This document shows, piece after piece, positions 13,827 to 26,190 of a stretch of 64,000 bases of DNA (positions are counted from its first letter, which is position 1; each line of letters starts with the position of its first letter). The DNA is from Polydactylus sextarius. Its lineage: Eukaryota > Chordata > Actinopteri > Polynemidae. Location of the stretch: positions 9,136,001 through 9,200,000 of the forward strand of contig CM028923.1 of the NCBI GenBank assembly GCA_016801845.1. The letters are read 5' to 3'. The notes beneath the pieces are model-generated. The model was not told the DNA's origin and did no database searches. It saw only the letters and a list, made by a program, of their open reading frames with translations. The position numbers were made by a program, and so were the translations under genes.

Positions 13827-14580
13827 ATAGCTGATCAGCCAGAACATCATGACCACTGACAGGTGAAGTGAATAACACTGATGATCTCATTACAATGGCA
13901 CCTGTCAGTAGGTGGGATATATTAGGCATGAAGTGATCATTTTGTCCTCGAAGTGCAGGCGTAAGAAGCAGGAAAAATGGGCAGTGTAACAATGTGAGTG
14001 ACTTTGACAAGGGCCAAACTCAAATAGCTAGACAACTGGGTCAGAGTATCTCCAAAAACTGCAGAATTTACTGGTCTGCAGTATGTAGGAGTCAGCACCT
14101 ACCAAAAATTGACCAAGGAAGGAAAACTGGACAACAGGGAATAGGGTCATAGGCTTCCAAGGCTCGTTGAGGAACTGGTTGCTATAGAAAGTATTCAGAA
14201 CACACAGTTCATCACAGTTTGTTGTGCATTAGGGCAGTTGAGATGCCTGTTCTGACCCCTGTCTATTTTTTCTAAAAATGCATGCAATGGGCCCATGAGC
14301 ATAAGAATTAAACCACAGAGCAGTGGAAGAAATGTAATGAATTCAGTTTTTATTTACATAATGAGCACAACTAGTGTGGGTGTTTGTCACTTACCTGGGG
14401 ATGACTGGAAGGAGGCAAGCTGGTGGAGGCAGTATGAAGCTTTAGACAATATTCTGCTGGGGATCCCTGGGTCCTGCCAAGTGGATGTTACTTTGACAAA
14501 TTCCACCTACCTAAACATCGTTGCAGACGAAATCTACCCCTTCATGGAAACCGTATTAAAACTCTGTAAACTGTGGCAGA
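13827..14580 (+). mobile_element. Degenerate Tc1/mariner-type transposon (transposase remnant)
   Basis: The stretch follows the course of a Tc1-like element widespread in teleosts. A leader (GATCAGCCAGAACATCATG) is followed by a region encoding a degraded DNA-binding part, with sequence matching 'DKG..., ARxLGQSISK' around 14,005-14,060. The catalytic-domain end lies at 14,380-14,560 and reads LPGDDWKEASWWRQYEALDN and VDVTLTNSTYLNIVADE in the plus frames. The family C-terminal part expected after 'HPFMATV' is missing or unrecognisable beyond about 14,580. Several frameshifts and stops separate the conserved blocks, and no terminal inverted repeat pair was identified, so it is inactive. Transposases of this family cut and paste DNA at TA dinucleotides. 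Confidence 0.8.
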
Positions 14581-15865
14581 TGTTTTCAGTGGACAGTTAG
14601 GGTAAGACTTTTTCTGCTCACAACTGCAAATGTGGAATTTGGCTGTCCTGACAAAACCTGATGTGACCTAATCTGATCTGACCTTTCATGTTTCATGTCC
14701 CATCAAACTATTTCTTAATTTGGTGTGTTTTAATTAACTTATTGAGCAGCAGTAGGGATGGTGAGAAGACTAGAAATACAGCCCAAGTTGTAAACAAACA
14801 TATCCTTTACTGTCAGTTTCAAGTGCATGTACAAGGATACAATGCAGCATGACAGTATCAGACATCCATAACACTATGTACCATGCATTCTTCAATACAG
14901 TAGATAAACATAACATCGAGCCCGCATGTTGTAGCCTGGCTGCAGCAGTAGAGCAGGAATGGTGAAGCATAAAGTAGCTACACTCAATAATGTATAATTC
15001 CTGGGGCTGAAATGTGTCATGCTGTTAAAGATTTGTGCAAAGAAATGGTGGCTCATTGTGGAACTGCTGCATCAGGAGAAAAGGTCCTTTCTCATAACGT
15101 CTTCATTAGCTGGAGTTCCACCAGAAGGATGATAAGTGAACACATTATTTGGGCCATTGTGGAAAGGCTGTGCCACATCTGAGTGTGCCTACTGTACGTG
15201 TTGACAGACAGATGGACAGGTACCTGTATGTGTGTGACTACACCTGCCTGTCATCTGCCTGTTGTGAGTGCCAGAGTGTCTGTCTCCTTTGTGTGTCTGT
15301 TGGTTTGGACTGTCACTGTGTTGTGATCATGGTTTCATCTCTTGAGTCTTAAGCTTTAACCATTTGGCTGGGAGAGGAATCAAATAAGCCGCTTTGCGCT
15401 GGGACTTTGGAATTTCACTTGGTTGTTTACCAAGACTACACAGTGTAAACCTGTCAGATTTCCAATCCACTGCTGAAACTCTGTAGCATTTTCAAAACAG
15501 AATGTGATATTGACTGAAAATTCCCCCTTTTTAACTGTCCCTCCTACCCGTATGATAATACATCATTACATGTCCTTGAAAGAGCTCTCATAGAGCTTGT
15601 CAACAGCACCAGCCTGGATAAGCAAACAGTTTGAATTAAGTGGAATTGCAGATCAGGAACACTCATTAATATTCAGTGCATCTCTCAACAGTCTCTGTAA
15701 ATATTTAAAATGAGACTAAGAGTCTGTTGTAGTAGCTCTGTCAGGGTGTACTTTAAGGTTAATGCTGACATCAGCATAACAACGTACTCGCAATGATGAT
15801 GCTAAAATACTGATGATGATCAGAGGTAAGAATGATTTCAATGATTTAATAGCATAATCACTGGA
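14581..15865. other. Non-coding DNA, nothing recognised
   Basis: No repeat, motif or credible frame of interest. The 67-codon cysteine-rich frame at 15,149-15,352 has no start or splice context. Confidence 0.55.
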
Positions 15866-16110
15866 GGATCACTGAGGAATTCCATAAAAACTGTCACCTT
15901 GATGGTAGCACAAGAGAAAAGGTCTTTGGGATTCATCATATTGAGACCATTAGCACTGGCACCAAACTTTGTCCCAATCCATCCAGTTGATGTTGATATA
16001 TTTCACAGGATAAATGAAAAGTTTAGTCTCTATCTTGTTGGCTCAAACAACAAGCTGACATTGCATTCCTGTAGCCATGGCAGAAGGATGGCTAAAGTTT
16101 CAGGATGTTA
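15866..16110. repeat. Dispersed teleost-type repeat fragment
   Basis: Phrases such as 'TCTTTGGGATTCATCATATTG' in shortened form (about 15,922-15,940), 'CACCAAACTTTGTCCCAATC' and 'GATATATTTCACAGGATAA' correspond to a repeat often seen in fish introns (typical wording: ...GGGATTCATC, AAATTT..TCCATCCA, GAGATATTTCA). Boundaries are approximate and I cannot assign a transposon family. The open frame across it is not a gene. Confidence 0.5.
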
Positions 16111-18369
16111 ACTAGGTTAGCCAAACCAGATCCTGAATTTATTTTGTGCACAAACTACATGAGACATTGTAGATGGAACAATTGTACGCTATTAAAACAG
16201 CCTTTTCTGATATTTGCTTAGTCTCAATCTACAAAGCAATTTATAATCCATAACTTTTCAGTGCATCAGTGTCCTGCAAACTTTCCTTTTAAAAGTGACA
16301 CTGAAAATAAACTTCATTCAGTCATTTATCCCTGATCCAGTATCTGCGGGGCACTTTTTATTTAGCATTTAATTAATTTCACAATAATTAAAGAGAATCA
16401 GGGAAAAGAACAAAACAAATGACAGTAATTGATGACACTATTTGATTTTTTTTTAAAGGGGGGATCCCAAGAGTCGAGCATCAGTCAGCTGAAAACCTGC
16501 TGCTCAATGTGCTCTTAAATGAACTTACTGATTAAAATAGAATGAAATGTGATTACCATTTTATAACCTCTTTTGGCATTGATCTTCCACTGTAGACTAC
16601 AAAGAGGCTCACGTGCATCTATGATGACGTGTTTTGATGTGAGTACTAGAACAGTAGGGTCATATTGTTCACTAAACACACACTGAGATAAAGCTGGCAA
16701 ACTTCTTAGAAATTTCGATACATGTTGGTGGATGTTGGTGATCTTGATAAAACACTGCTGTTATAAACTTATGAAACTGTTAAGGATGGTGGTAACAAAT
16801 CTGGATCCGACCTTTTTATTGCATCTCTACCAAAATTATAATGTTCTCTTCTCTGGCCCCTGCCCTCTCTTTCCATTTAGTTTGGTGCAAATCTATCATT
16901 CCTGTGCCTTTTGTGTAATGCTGAGTAATCAGATGCTGATGGAAAAATGTTTTCTGTGGCGGTGACTAATATTCTCTGTTATTATACATGTCCCGCAGTG
17001 TGAGACAGACAAGAATAAAGTGTCTGACTTTCCCCACCGTCTCGGATTATGAATGTGAGTTGTCTCTGCTTCATCTTCTTCCAACAGGCCCCCGAGCATT
17101 TTCTGTTCGATCCACATGCTGAATAACAAACTAGCACATCTGCATCTGTCAAATTTAAAAGTGTGTGTGGACAATGGTTAAAAAAAAAAAAAAAAAAAAG
17201 TGGGCGCAGTGCTCTTTTATATCGAGCACATCAACATCATTTTTGAAGTTCCACAGCAACAGATGCTGGTGACCAGTGTAAGAGCTAATCAGTGCCAATG
17301 AATCATGCATTTGAAGCTGTTATAGTCTGTATTTTTTGCCAACATCTGTTATGAAGACTCAAGGTTAAATTTGCCTCCAGGGTAACCATAATTGTTGTGA
17401 GCATATGTTGTTTATGAGCTGTGCTGGAGCTTTAAAAAGAAAACTAGCTTCTCCTGGAAAATAAATAATGTCCAGGAATTGCAGTGCTACCTGTGAAGAA
17501 ATGGTTAACTGGCATGAATAATTGCACATTTGTATTCATAATGCATGTTGTTGTTTAACAAACTACAGAGAATAAAAAACTAGAGTGTAACTGCAGGATT
17601 TTGGCAAAATTCAGATCTCACTTGTCTTAGTTTGAATATTCTTTTCCTTAATGGGTGGCAAGTGATTCATTTGCTCTGCATTGTGAGGTGGGCAGCAGCT
17701 GTTTTAAGTGCCAAGACTGCATCTTGTCTCCTCTGAGGCAAAAATCAAATCCTATCAGAGGGCTCTTAGGCAGCCTCTGACTTCCGACTAGTGACAGATA
17801 ACTAAAAACAGCCTGTCCTCAGGGACACCTACCGTTATTCTAATGTATGCCAATCTGACTTTTCCTTCCTCTGCCAAGGACAGAATACCGCCTGCTGAGA
17901 TATCTGATTTTATGTGCATGTTTATGGACATCTCAGCTCCACAATCCTTCTTGAGCGATGGCTCACTGCTCCGCAAGGAGAAATCTGCCCTACCCACTGC
18001 CACACCTCCCTGCTCATTTATCATAATGACATGGAGAAGGGAGAATATCTCCATATCCCCACATCTTGTCTGCTGACACAGAGGGGACATCATGTCTGCA
18101 GACCCCCGACAGGTGAGAAGAATTAAAGATGGCATCATTTGGTGGAACGCTGAGGGGAAAAATCAGTCAGTGAAAGAAAGAAGAGATGACATTTCATTAT
18201 TGCTTTGACGCCTAACAAACCCTCCAAATTAAAAGACAAAATGTGTCTCTAGTAACATTCACACAGAACATGAAGACATTTTCTAATGTAATGCCATTAG
18301 TAACAGGAAACCATTACATACAGTATATCCTACAAAACTTTGAAAAATTAATCATTTTATAATTTGACA
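16111..18369. other. Non-coding DNA with poly(A) and one multi-frame open block
   Basis: Poly(A) at 17,180-17,199. At 17,788-18,138, open frames of 116, 77 and 70 codons overlap on both strands. That is typical of low-stop conserved non-coding DNA rather than a gene, and none matches a known family. Confidence 0.5.
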
Positions 18370-18735
18370 ATAATATGGTTCTGGTTTTGGCATGAAAACA
18401 ATTTAGTCGTGGTTATGGAAATCTTGTAGCTTGAGCTAAAATGGTAGTTTTGGTTAGGGAAACAATGGTTTGTGTGAAGATTACTACTTCAGGGTTTAGG
18501 GGGCGTTTATTGTCATGATTACATGGTTGGAATAGGAAACACTTTTGTGTTCGTCAGGTTTTTTTTTTTGTTTGTTTGTTTGTTTGTTTTTACCAATCCA
18601 CTCATCCCAACTTCCTCTCTTTGTGAACTTGGTCACTTTTTATGCTGTCACCCAGCTTTCGCCTTTGCTACCATCATAATTACTACATCCAGTAGAAGGC
18701 TGTGCCACTGAAACATACAAATATGTTGTTTTAAA
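18370..18735. repeat. Dispersed repeat with internal TTTG array
   Basis: The block holds GGTTATGG/GGTTAGGGAAACAATGG phrases, a (TTTG)n run at 18,568-18,590, and a tail with 'ATAATTACTACATCCAGTAG' and 'CACTGAAACATACAAATATG'. I recall these phrases from a common fish repeat. The family is not identified and the limits are approximate. Confidence 0.4.
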
Positions 18736-20302
18736 GCTCTCGCTAAAACATCTGGTCCTGTTGTTTTTCTTGAGAGGAAAAGATGAAAATACCACATATT
18801 AGCAGTGAATATAAAATAAACACATCACTCAGAGGTGTTCGCATCTGATAGCAGTGCATTAATCAAGAAGCATAAATTGTGTGGGTTGAGAATTAAACCT
18901 TGGTTCCAGTTTTATAACCGTACTTAATATGAACATACAGTTTCTTGAGGTTGAGTCATAACGTATACCAACACAACCTCTTGACCCTTTCTCATATCTT
19001 CGCATCTTGTACTTTATTTAGCCTGACACATCAAGCCTCCAGTCATCTACATCCACATACTTTATGACAATATTACTGAGGTGTACTGGCTTTGAACCAC
19101 TTACACACCTTCAATGGATTCCCTTTACCTCAATACTCGGCTGATTGTTTGAAATTCAATTATGCTAATCACAGCTGAGGTCAGGGACATACAGGCACTG
19201 TGCCTCTTTTTTTTTTTTTTTTGCTCAGCTTCATCTGTGTGCCTTTGAGAATAATTGTTATTATTAAAAGTGTATCATTTAGACTCCATTAGGAAGAAGG
19301 AGCAATTTGTATGCTTTAGAGTATGTTGGATCCTGATGCGCTTGAATATGTTGCCAGGTAAGAGGTGGCAGATTCTGACTAGGCGCTGTGATGTTAGCGT
19401 TTTTTTTTTTTGTTTGTTTGTTTGTTTGTTTTAAGTTAGCCTACTCCAGACCTCCATTGGCTTTATGTTATATTAAATATTTTGGCTGCACAGTCAAGGT
19501 TATTGTTTATGCTTAAACAATTCAAATATCACAAAATGAGAGTTCTTTGTGGTGGTTGACACAATCATAACATGGTAATTAACAACAACTGCAACGCAAA
19601 GAAATTAAACCTATTGGGTGCAAAATGTGACTTGGTTACATATGGTCAATCTAAAGGATTCTCGCAGGGCACACTGCAGATAACGACACAAACAGTGGCA
19701 ACTCAACCAGTAAGTTCTGCTGAATTATCACTGTTGTTATCTGTTTTTTGTTAGCTAAGCTCTGTGAGTTGATTGAAACTGACTCTAGCCAACTGTTTGA
19801 TTCCACATGACTTATTTTAAAACAAGAACCTTCTAAATAGTACCTAAATACAAGATACTGTCCTTAAAGACTGAAGCTAAGCTGCAGTTTTACAAAAGCA
19901 TGCTAACCACACAGCAACTAATGTAGCTTGATCCAGGAACAGCATTGTTGATGTACGGCAAGTTCATCCTTTTATTAAAAGCCTGATGAGGGAAACTGAG
20001 ATCTGTCTCTCATGTTAAGATAACTAAGTCTGGCTGTTTAGTCAGTCCCTAGTGTACAAGTTTTACTTGATCTAAAAAAGTACATGCAATTACAGCATTA
20101 TTCTATCATGATATATGCAGTTCTTATTTCCTAACTGGAAGAACTAAACTGTACTTATACTGCTGAGAGGAGCATTTGGCAGCAGCATCTTCTAGTTTAG
20201 GAGTAACTATATGTCTTGGCTGTAGCTTTCACACTGGGATAATTTGTGTGTAAGTGGTCTGCCAGTCTGAAACACCACTAATTTCTGAATCTGATATAGT
20301 GT

Positions 20303-20339
<37 letters not shown>

Positions 20340-22184
20340 ATGTAATGCCATTATACAGGCCCCTTGCAAAATCTCAGCATTGTAATTATAATCTTGTTCT
20401 CCCACTGCTATTTTCAGCTACAGTGATGTACTGTAGCCAAATGGCACTTATTCTTTTGTATTCTCTGTGTTATCCTGTACTCCAGTCTCAGCATGATCCC
20501 ATGTACAGTAGGCCCCACACTGCAGCAAAAAAAAAAAAGGCTCCAGGCTTTTTACAATCCAAGAGCTGTTTCTGAAATACTCAGAGCCAGCAAACTGATA
20601 TTACCATCTGGACATGTCAACACACGTGTAGTTGAATCAGTCAAAAACCAGTGAATTCAACGTGTTGTTCCAAGAGGTCAGCCACATTCTGAGTTTAAGC
20701 ATCTCTCTCTTTTTTTCTTCTTCTTTTTTTTATTTTGCTGTTGTTGTTGTTGTTGTTCTCTCTGGGAAAGGAGCCCAGTCTGGCGTTCACTTTCAAATTC
20801 TCCCGTGTATAAAAAAGTCAAGGGAAGGCTGCTGCAAACATCTGCTGCTAAAAATTTATTTGCACATTTCGTGGCCCTTTATATTTGCACAGTGTAGTAT
20901 ACAGTATATCATAATAATAGGAATAAAATCTGTGTTTCTTATTAAAACAAATGAAAACACGTTCATGTCAGTGACATTAATACATAGATTCAATGCAGGA
21001 TGAGCCAAATAAGGCACGTGTGATTTGTTTTTTGGTTTTTTTTTTTGGTTTTTTTTTTATCATTTTTAAACTTTAAGCTCACAGTAAGTCAGGGACATTT
21101 GCACAATTATGTCATTGGAGAACAGTACTTAATTTTCCTGAGGAGAAACTGAAATTGTACAAGACAATAGTAGACTGCAGCCCAGTGTTACAGCTCGGTT
21201 TCTTCTCCGAAAACAGTGGTCACTTAACTTCATTTGCATTAATGTCACTTATTTACTTTTTAGAAGCACGCATCTGCTCATGCTCCAGTTGGTTGCTGTG
21301 ACTGATATTGTTTCGGTATATTCACATAGCGGGTTGGGAAACTGAATTGCCTAATGTACTGTAGAGAACAAAATGTTTCGTAAATGTATTATTTGGCTTG
21401 ATGAGGCTGCCTCGGGCTGTTGTGTACCTTCACTGCTTCGCCGCTCTGCGGCTATCTGTCAGCACACTAACTCCATTATCACTGCAACAATTTTCAGAAA
21501 ATAATAAGTGGTTATTTTACAGAGAGAAAAAAAAAAAGATTGTTGGTTATTTTGTCCATTAGTTACCTTCAAATTGCTTCAAGTGAGCCTACTTTTTTAA
21601 AATAGCATACTGTAAAGTTCAATAACATTAGCTTGCGCAGAAAATCTATAGATTCATATCTTCCTCAACAGGTTGATATTAAATAACCCCACTAATATAA
21701 TAATGTGAGGCCAAAAGTAAATAAAAAAGAAGAGGTATGAGGGAGAAAGAATGTGACACAGTTGGAGAGCATGAAAAGTGTGGTTGAGATATGATAGCCA
21801 TTACAGAGATGGCAGCTTTGGCCAGGTTGAGGACGTGGAGGTCACTCACAGTGGGACTTGGCCACCCATACACTCTCACCTGCCAAGCAGCAAAGGCAAC
21901 TTCAATAGATGCACAACACATGGCCACAAAAAGGCAATAGGAGGGTTGTCCTTGGCTGCAATGCATTCAACAATGTCATCTTCACTCAGAGAGATACATA
22001 CAACTCTGGCTACACTTGAAAAAAATCTATTCACACTGGAAAAGCCTTACATAACTACACTTTGCCCTTTCCAAAGCTTAAGCCAAGGTAAGATCAAGAA
22101 GATGTGTTTCACGTACTAACATTAAACCACAGCTCTAAAATACTTGATTAGACCTGTCCTTAATGATTTACTATACTAATTTAT
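18736..22184. other. Non-coding DNA, nothing recognised apart from simple repeats
   Basis: TTTG units at 19,411-19,432, T-rich runs near 19,207, 20,710 and 21,040, and GTT units near 20,740. Opposing frames at 21,679-22,119 match no family I recognise. Confidence 0.5.
20306..20336. repeat. AT microsatellite
   Basis: A 31-bp alternating AT run in non-coding DNA. Confidence 0.95.
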
Positions 22185-22330
22185 ACCCAATGCTGGGCAA
22201 GTTACTTGAAAAAATGTAATCAACTTTGTTACTCATTGAAGTAGTTGCTTATATCACTTCTTCATTACACTTCTCCTTCACAGAGCTGTGAAGCATATCC
22301 ACTTACTACATCCAGTTTTAAGGGATTTAA
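22185..22330. repeat. Dispersed DNA-element-like repeat end
   Basis: 'CCCAATGCTGGGCAAGTTAC' (22,188-22,207) followed by TTGAAAAAATGTAATCAAC resembles the end of a repeat very common in fish genomes (consensus ...AACACTGGGCAAGTTAC..). Only a short part is recognisable, and the other end was not found. Confidence 0.4.
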
Positions 22331-23972
22331 GCAGCCTGTAAGACAATAGCTGAGGTTCTGGTGAATGTAGTAACTTTACATTTAATGAATGTTACACCTA
22401 ACAACCATTAAATGTTTGTACAAGGAATTCAAAAAGTGATTTAACTAGATAATTTCATTATTGAGCATATGTTTTTAGTAAAGTTGTCATAAAAAGAGAA
22501 GGATCCAACAGTTGGAACCTCTCTCTCATAACAATACAGTTCCACAATCTGCACAGCAGTGTACAAACTGTTTTTCAAATTAAAGCTAAATTTAGATCTA
22601 TACTAATGAGATGATAACAGCTTGAAAAATAATAATAGCTAATGACAGAGCCTGTGGGTTGCCAGACATTTCCTTCAGCTTTCAGCTTTGTTTTTAAAAG
22701 TCTTATGTAAATAGTTATAAGATTCTGTCACGGATATGCAAATTTGCCTGTTTTCTAGTGACGTCTAGTGACTTTTTGAGCTTGAGAGGCTGCATTTCCA
22801 ACCTCTCGCCAAGCTAACACATCTAGAAACAGCATGTCCACTGAAGAAAGAGAGATCAACATGACGCTCTGTCAAACTTCTGGTGACATAACAGACAACT
22901 GAACATAACTGGAAACATTAAATGCTGCATTATTCATCACTTTAAAAAAAGACAAAAAAAAAAACTTATCATTGTCACATGTTAATGTGTTACTGCCATC
23001 AACTTATACAAATACACAAAGTACATATACAATATTTCTAATAATAAATATACGTGAACTTTCTTTGCCACTACATCCTCCCCTCACTCACTCTTGTCAT
23101 TTTGAATTCTTACAATGCAGCTTTGCATTAGACTGGCAGTCATTTTAAATGAAGCAATTTTCTACAGTGCATGGCTCAGTGGAGTGTTAAACATGTAGTC
23201 TGCAATTAAGCGTTGATAACAAATTCAGTATTAAAACTCTGGGGCATATTCTGTCAGTTCCTGATAAATAAAATGTTTAGATTGACTGTGGGGGATGCTC
23301 CGTTTGCAGGCAGTTTCAAACAGAGAAATGCCACTGTCTGCAAACGAGTCCTGTGTTAATATGATTCTAATGCACTGCAGAAGTGTAGGAAAAAAAATAA
23401 ATAACTGGATGGAATAACTTCATTTCAGGAAATACTGAAAAAAATAAATCTAAATCCCAAATGTCAAACAAGATATTGAAGGAAGATGGAGTGTCAAAGG
23501 CAGGATGACTTCTTCAGCTACATCAAGGCACCTTGAGTGCAGTGACCGTTAATGTATTCCAAATACCAAGACAGTTTCTTAGAGACCAGCTGTCCCTGGC
23601 TGCAACCCAACCGCCAATCATCTTGCAGAGACAGACTCATTCCAAAGTTGAGCCCAAGGCAGAGTTGAAGCAGAGTACAAACATGAAGGAGAACCCATAC
23701 GGGAACAGAACGAGGTGAAGGCAAAAAAAAAAAAGAACGAAAGAAAATGTAGAGTCCGGGAAGTAAAAGATAGCCCCTGGTGGAGTTAAAGCTGTGTGTA
23801 AAGTACCTCTGGCTTTCAGACATGTCTTTGATTTGATTTATACGATGACCTTAAAAAACACAGTAGGAACAAATGAATACATGAAGGATGCCATGAGAAG
23901 GAAAAAAGACACTTACCATTGATGAAGTTCTTACTTCTTTGCACAGCTGCAGTGTAAAATTTAAAAAATGCA

Positions 23973-24023
<51 letters not shown>

Positions 24024-24339
24024 TAACCTTGCAAGACGTAACGTTTTGTTACATGGTATCTGAATCTATATGCTAAAGAAATCCCTTGACCTCCAGTTCT
24101 AATAACTAGTTGACTATACCCCGTTCTACTTAATTACTGTTACTAAGCCCGTTAAGAGACTGATTTCTAACAAAAGAAGCAGTCTTCGTATTTCTTGTAA
24201 CTATGTAACTGTATGCAAAGTGTTTAACTGTGAATTTTTCCAGCTCAAATGACACCTGACTTATTAGATTAGGTGTTAGATTATATTACTAGGAATTCTC
24301 CAATCAACTGGTCAGTGATAATTATAGACAGATATTCAC
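22331..24339. other. Non-coding DNA, possible repeat at 22,730-22,830
   Basis: The phrase CTAGTGACGTCTAGTGACTT may belong to another dispersed repeat. The minus-strand frame at 23,518-23,823 (ending ...LEYINGHCTQGALM) has protein-like composition but no identified homologue or clear splice sites. Confidence 0.45.
23979..24024. repeat. AT microsatellite
   Basis: An alternating TA run of about 46 bp with one phase slip (ATAATAT) near 24,016. Confidence 0.95.
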
Positions 24340-25460
24340 TGAAAGTTGTTTGATCAGCATTTTCTTCAAAGGCTGATCGGTACATCAGATGACTTAAAAT
24401 ACCTGAGACGCTTCATCCCCCTTCGTTCGAGCGACAACACATGCTTGCAACATAGCTCTCTCCCGTCTGGCAATTTTTTTGAGGAGAAGGAGGAGGAGAG
24501 CGAGAGAATGGAACCATCCATTTGTTTTTAAAGTTGTGTTTTGCGTCGGAAAAAAATGATGGCGGAATAAGTGGCGGCCAGTGTTTATTCTGTGGTGGTC
24601 CACCACACAATGATCATTTGAGAAACCCTTTGTTTGCGTCTTTGATTCTATTCATAGAAACTATTTATTGATACGCTTCTACTGCTGGGTTTCAAAAATG
24701 GCACTTCTTTGTTGACTTCGTCATATATCATCTTAAGTTACAACCACTCACCACCAAGTCCTGAAGCCCTGGTCAGGAACTTTTCGGGACCAATCAGAGT
24801 ACCTACCCCTGGGCAGGGACTTTTTTTCTCTCCCGAAAAGTTTCCTTATTACAAAATCTGATTGCACTTTATTTTACACTTTTTTGTGGAATGACTGTTC
24901 TGTTTGCAGCACATTGAGCACAACTGCTACAGTGTAAACATACACATTGTGTGAAGAGAATATGTTTTCTGTCTTCTCAATAAAAAGCAAATTATTTATT
25001 TTTTGTTGATTTATTTGAAACTTATAATGTATACATATACTATAGATATAATGTAAAAAAAAAAAATACTAAGTCTCAAATCATATTGAATCGTCTCGTA
25101 GTGAAAAATAATCAAATCGCTGGCTTAAGAAATCGATGTTGTATCAAATCGTCATGATTTACACCCCTAATCTAAAAATCATCTTTTCAGCAGTTCTGAA
25201 ATATGAAACTAAGAATGAAACATGTTGCCTTCCAATAAAAAAAAAAAAAAAAAAAAAAGTTTGTTTGCAGTTTTTGTAAGTGCTCGATTGTAATTTTATT
25301 TTAAATACAATTAATTTTATATCTGCAAGCGGTGCTCAGTGCTGGACACTTATATTATAAATGGAGGATTACATTCTGTGATCGATCATCGGTATCGGCA
25401 GATTTGGATTTCAGTGATCAGTGATAGGCACCAAAAATGCTGATCGGCACATCCCTAGTT
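24340..25460. repeat. Composite of decayed DNA-transposon-like fragments
   Basis: Several non-autonomous-looking pieces are packed together. The right end, ATGCTGATCGGCACATCCCTA (given in part; about 25,437-25,456), has a partial inverted match, GATCAGCATTTT, near 24,353. GTGGCGGCCAGTGTTTATTC at 24,571 leads into a 17-nt palindrome (24,591-24,607). A 12-bp inverted repeat sits at 24,778-24,842. The phrase ending ATTTACACCCCTAATC near 25,158-25,173 resembles an hAT-type terminus (TAGGGGTG...). No transposase frame survives. Which pieces belong to one element is unclear. Confidence 0.45.
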
Positions 25461-25728
25461 ATTAGGGAAATGTTAGCATTATGCAAAATACACACATATT
25501 TCATTTGAAATATCAGTATCATTACCAGTTGATGGAAAGCTAAAAGAAAAAGGGATGATTTTCTGATTTTCTGAGTATGATTTCATTCTAACATGATCCT
25601 GTTTGGATGCTTATTTGGATATTTGGACTAGTGTGAAATGATAGAAGTTGACTTTCTCAAATTGTTCAAATATGCATTTTAGTTTAAGCCTTTGAGGATG
25701 TGGACAAATCAATGTACTGGCATAATGC

Positions 25729-26190
25729 ATGGGTATAATATCTGTGATGAATTTGGTCGTGGTTGCTGGAGTGTAAAATTCCTCAAATAGTTTTTTTGTT
25801 TTTTTTACCAGGCTAATTGCATGCTAATTTCTTGATCACTTTGTTCTTACTGCAAATAGCTAACTTCACCAGAGAAGCTAACACATCAGACCAGATAAAC
25901 ATGTAATTCAAACCCCAAAAAGGAGAACACCAACACTTGTACTAGCAAGAAGCTTGTTGACATTGTTCGATGGGTAATAACTCTGGTACGTTTGGTTGTG
26001 GTTGCTGAAGACTGAAACTCCTAAAGTTGTTCTTGTGTGTTCTTTTTTTAACCTGTAAACCAAGCTAATTGTACGCTAATTGCTTGATCACTTTATTGTC
26101 GCTGCAAACACTAAGCTAGCTTCACCAGACATGTTAACAAATTAGACCAAATAAACATGTGATTCAAACTCCCAAAAGGACAACACAGTA
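25729..26190. repeat. Tandem duplication, two diverged units of about 241 bp
   Basis: Unit 1 (from 25,729) and unit 2 (from 25,970) share ordered blocks: ATGGGTA..., GGTTGTGGTTGCTG or GGTCGTGGTTGCTG, CCAAGCTAATTG or CCAGGCTAATTG, TTGATCACTTT, GCTTCACCAGA or ACTTCACCAGA, and AATAAACATGT or GATAAACATGT. The constant spacing shows a direct duplication. The units have diverged by substitutions and small indels. No open frame spans them. Confidence 0.8.

Noticed and set aside
17788..18138. 116-codon minus-strand frame
   Set aside because: Two plus-strand frames overlap it, and there is no motif or splice evidence.
21679..22119. Opposing frames of 95 and 113 codons
   Set aside because: Neither strand shows a known motif, and overlap on both strands points to chance.
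23518..23823. Minus-strand 101-codon frame with protein-like C-terminal half
   Set aside because: No family recognised, and the T-rich tract upstream has no clear AG at the expected place. A database search would be decisive.
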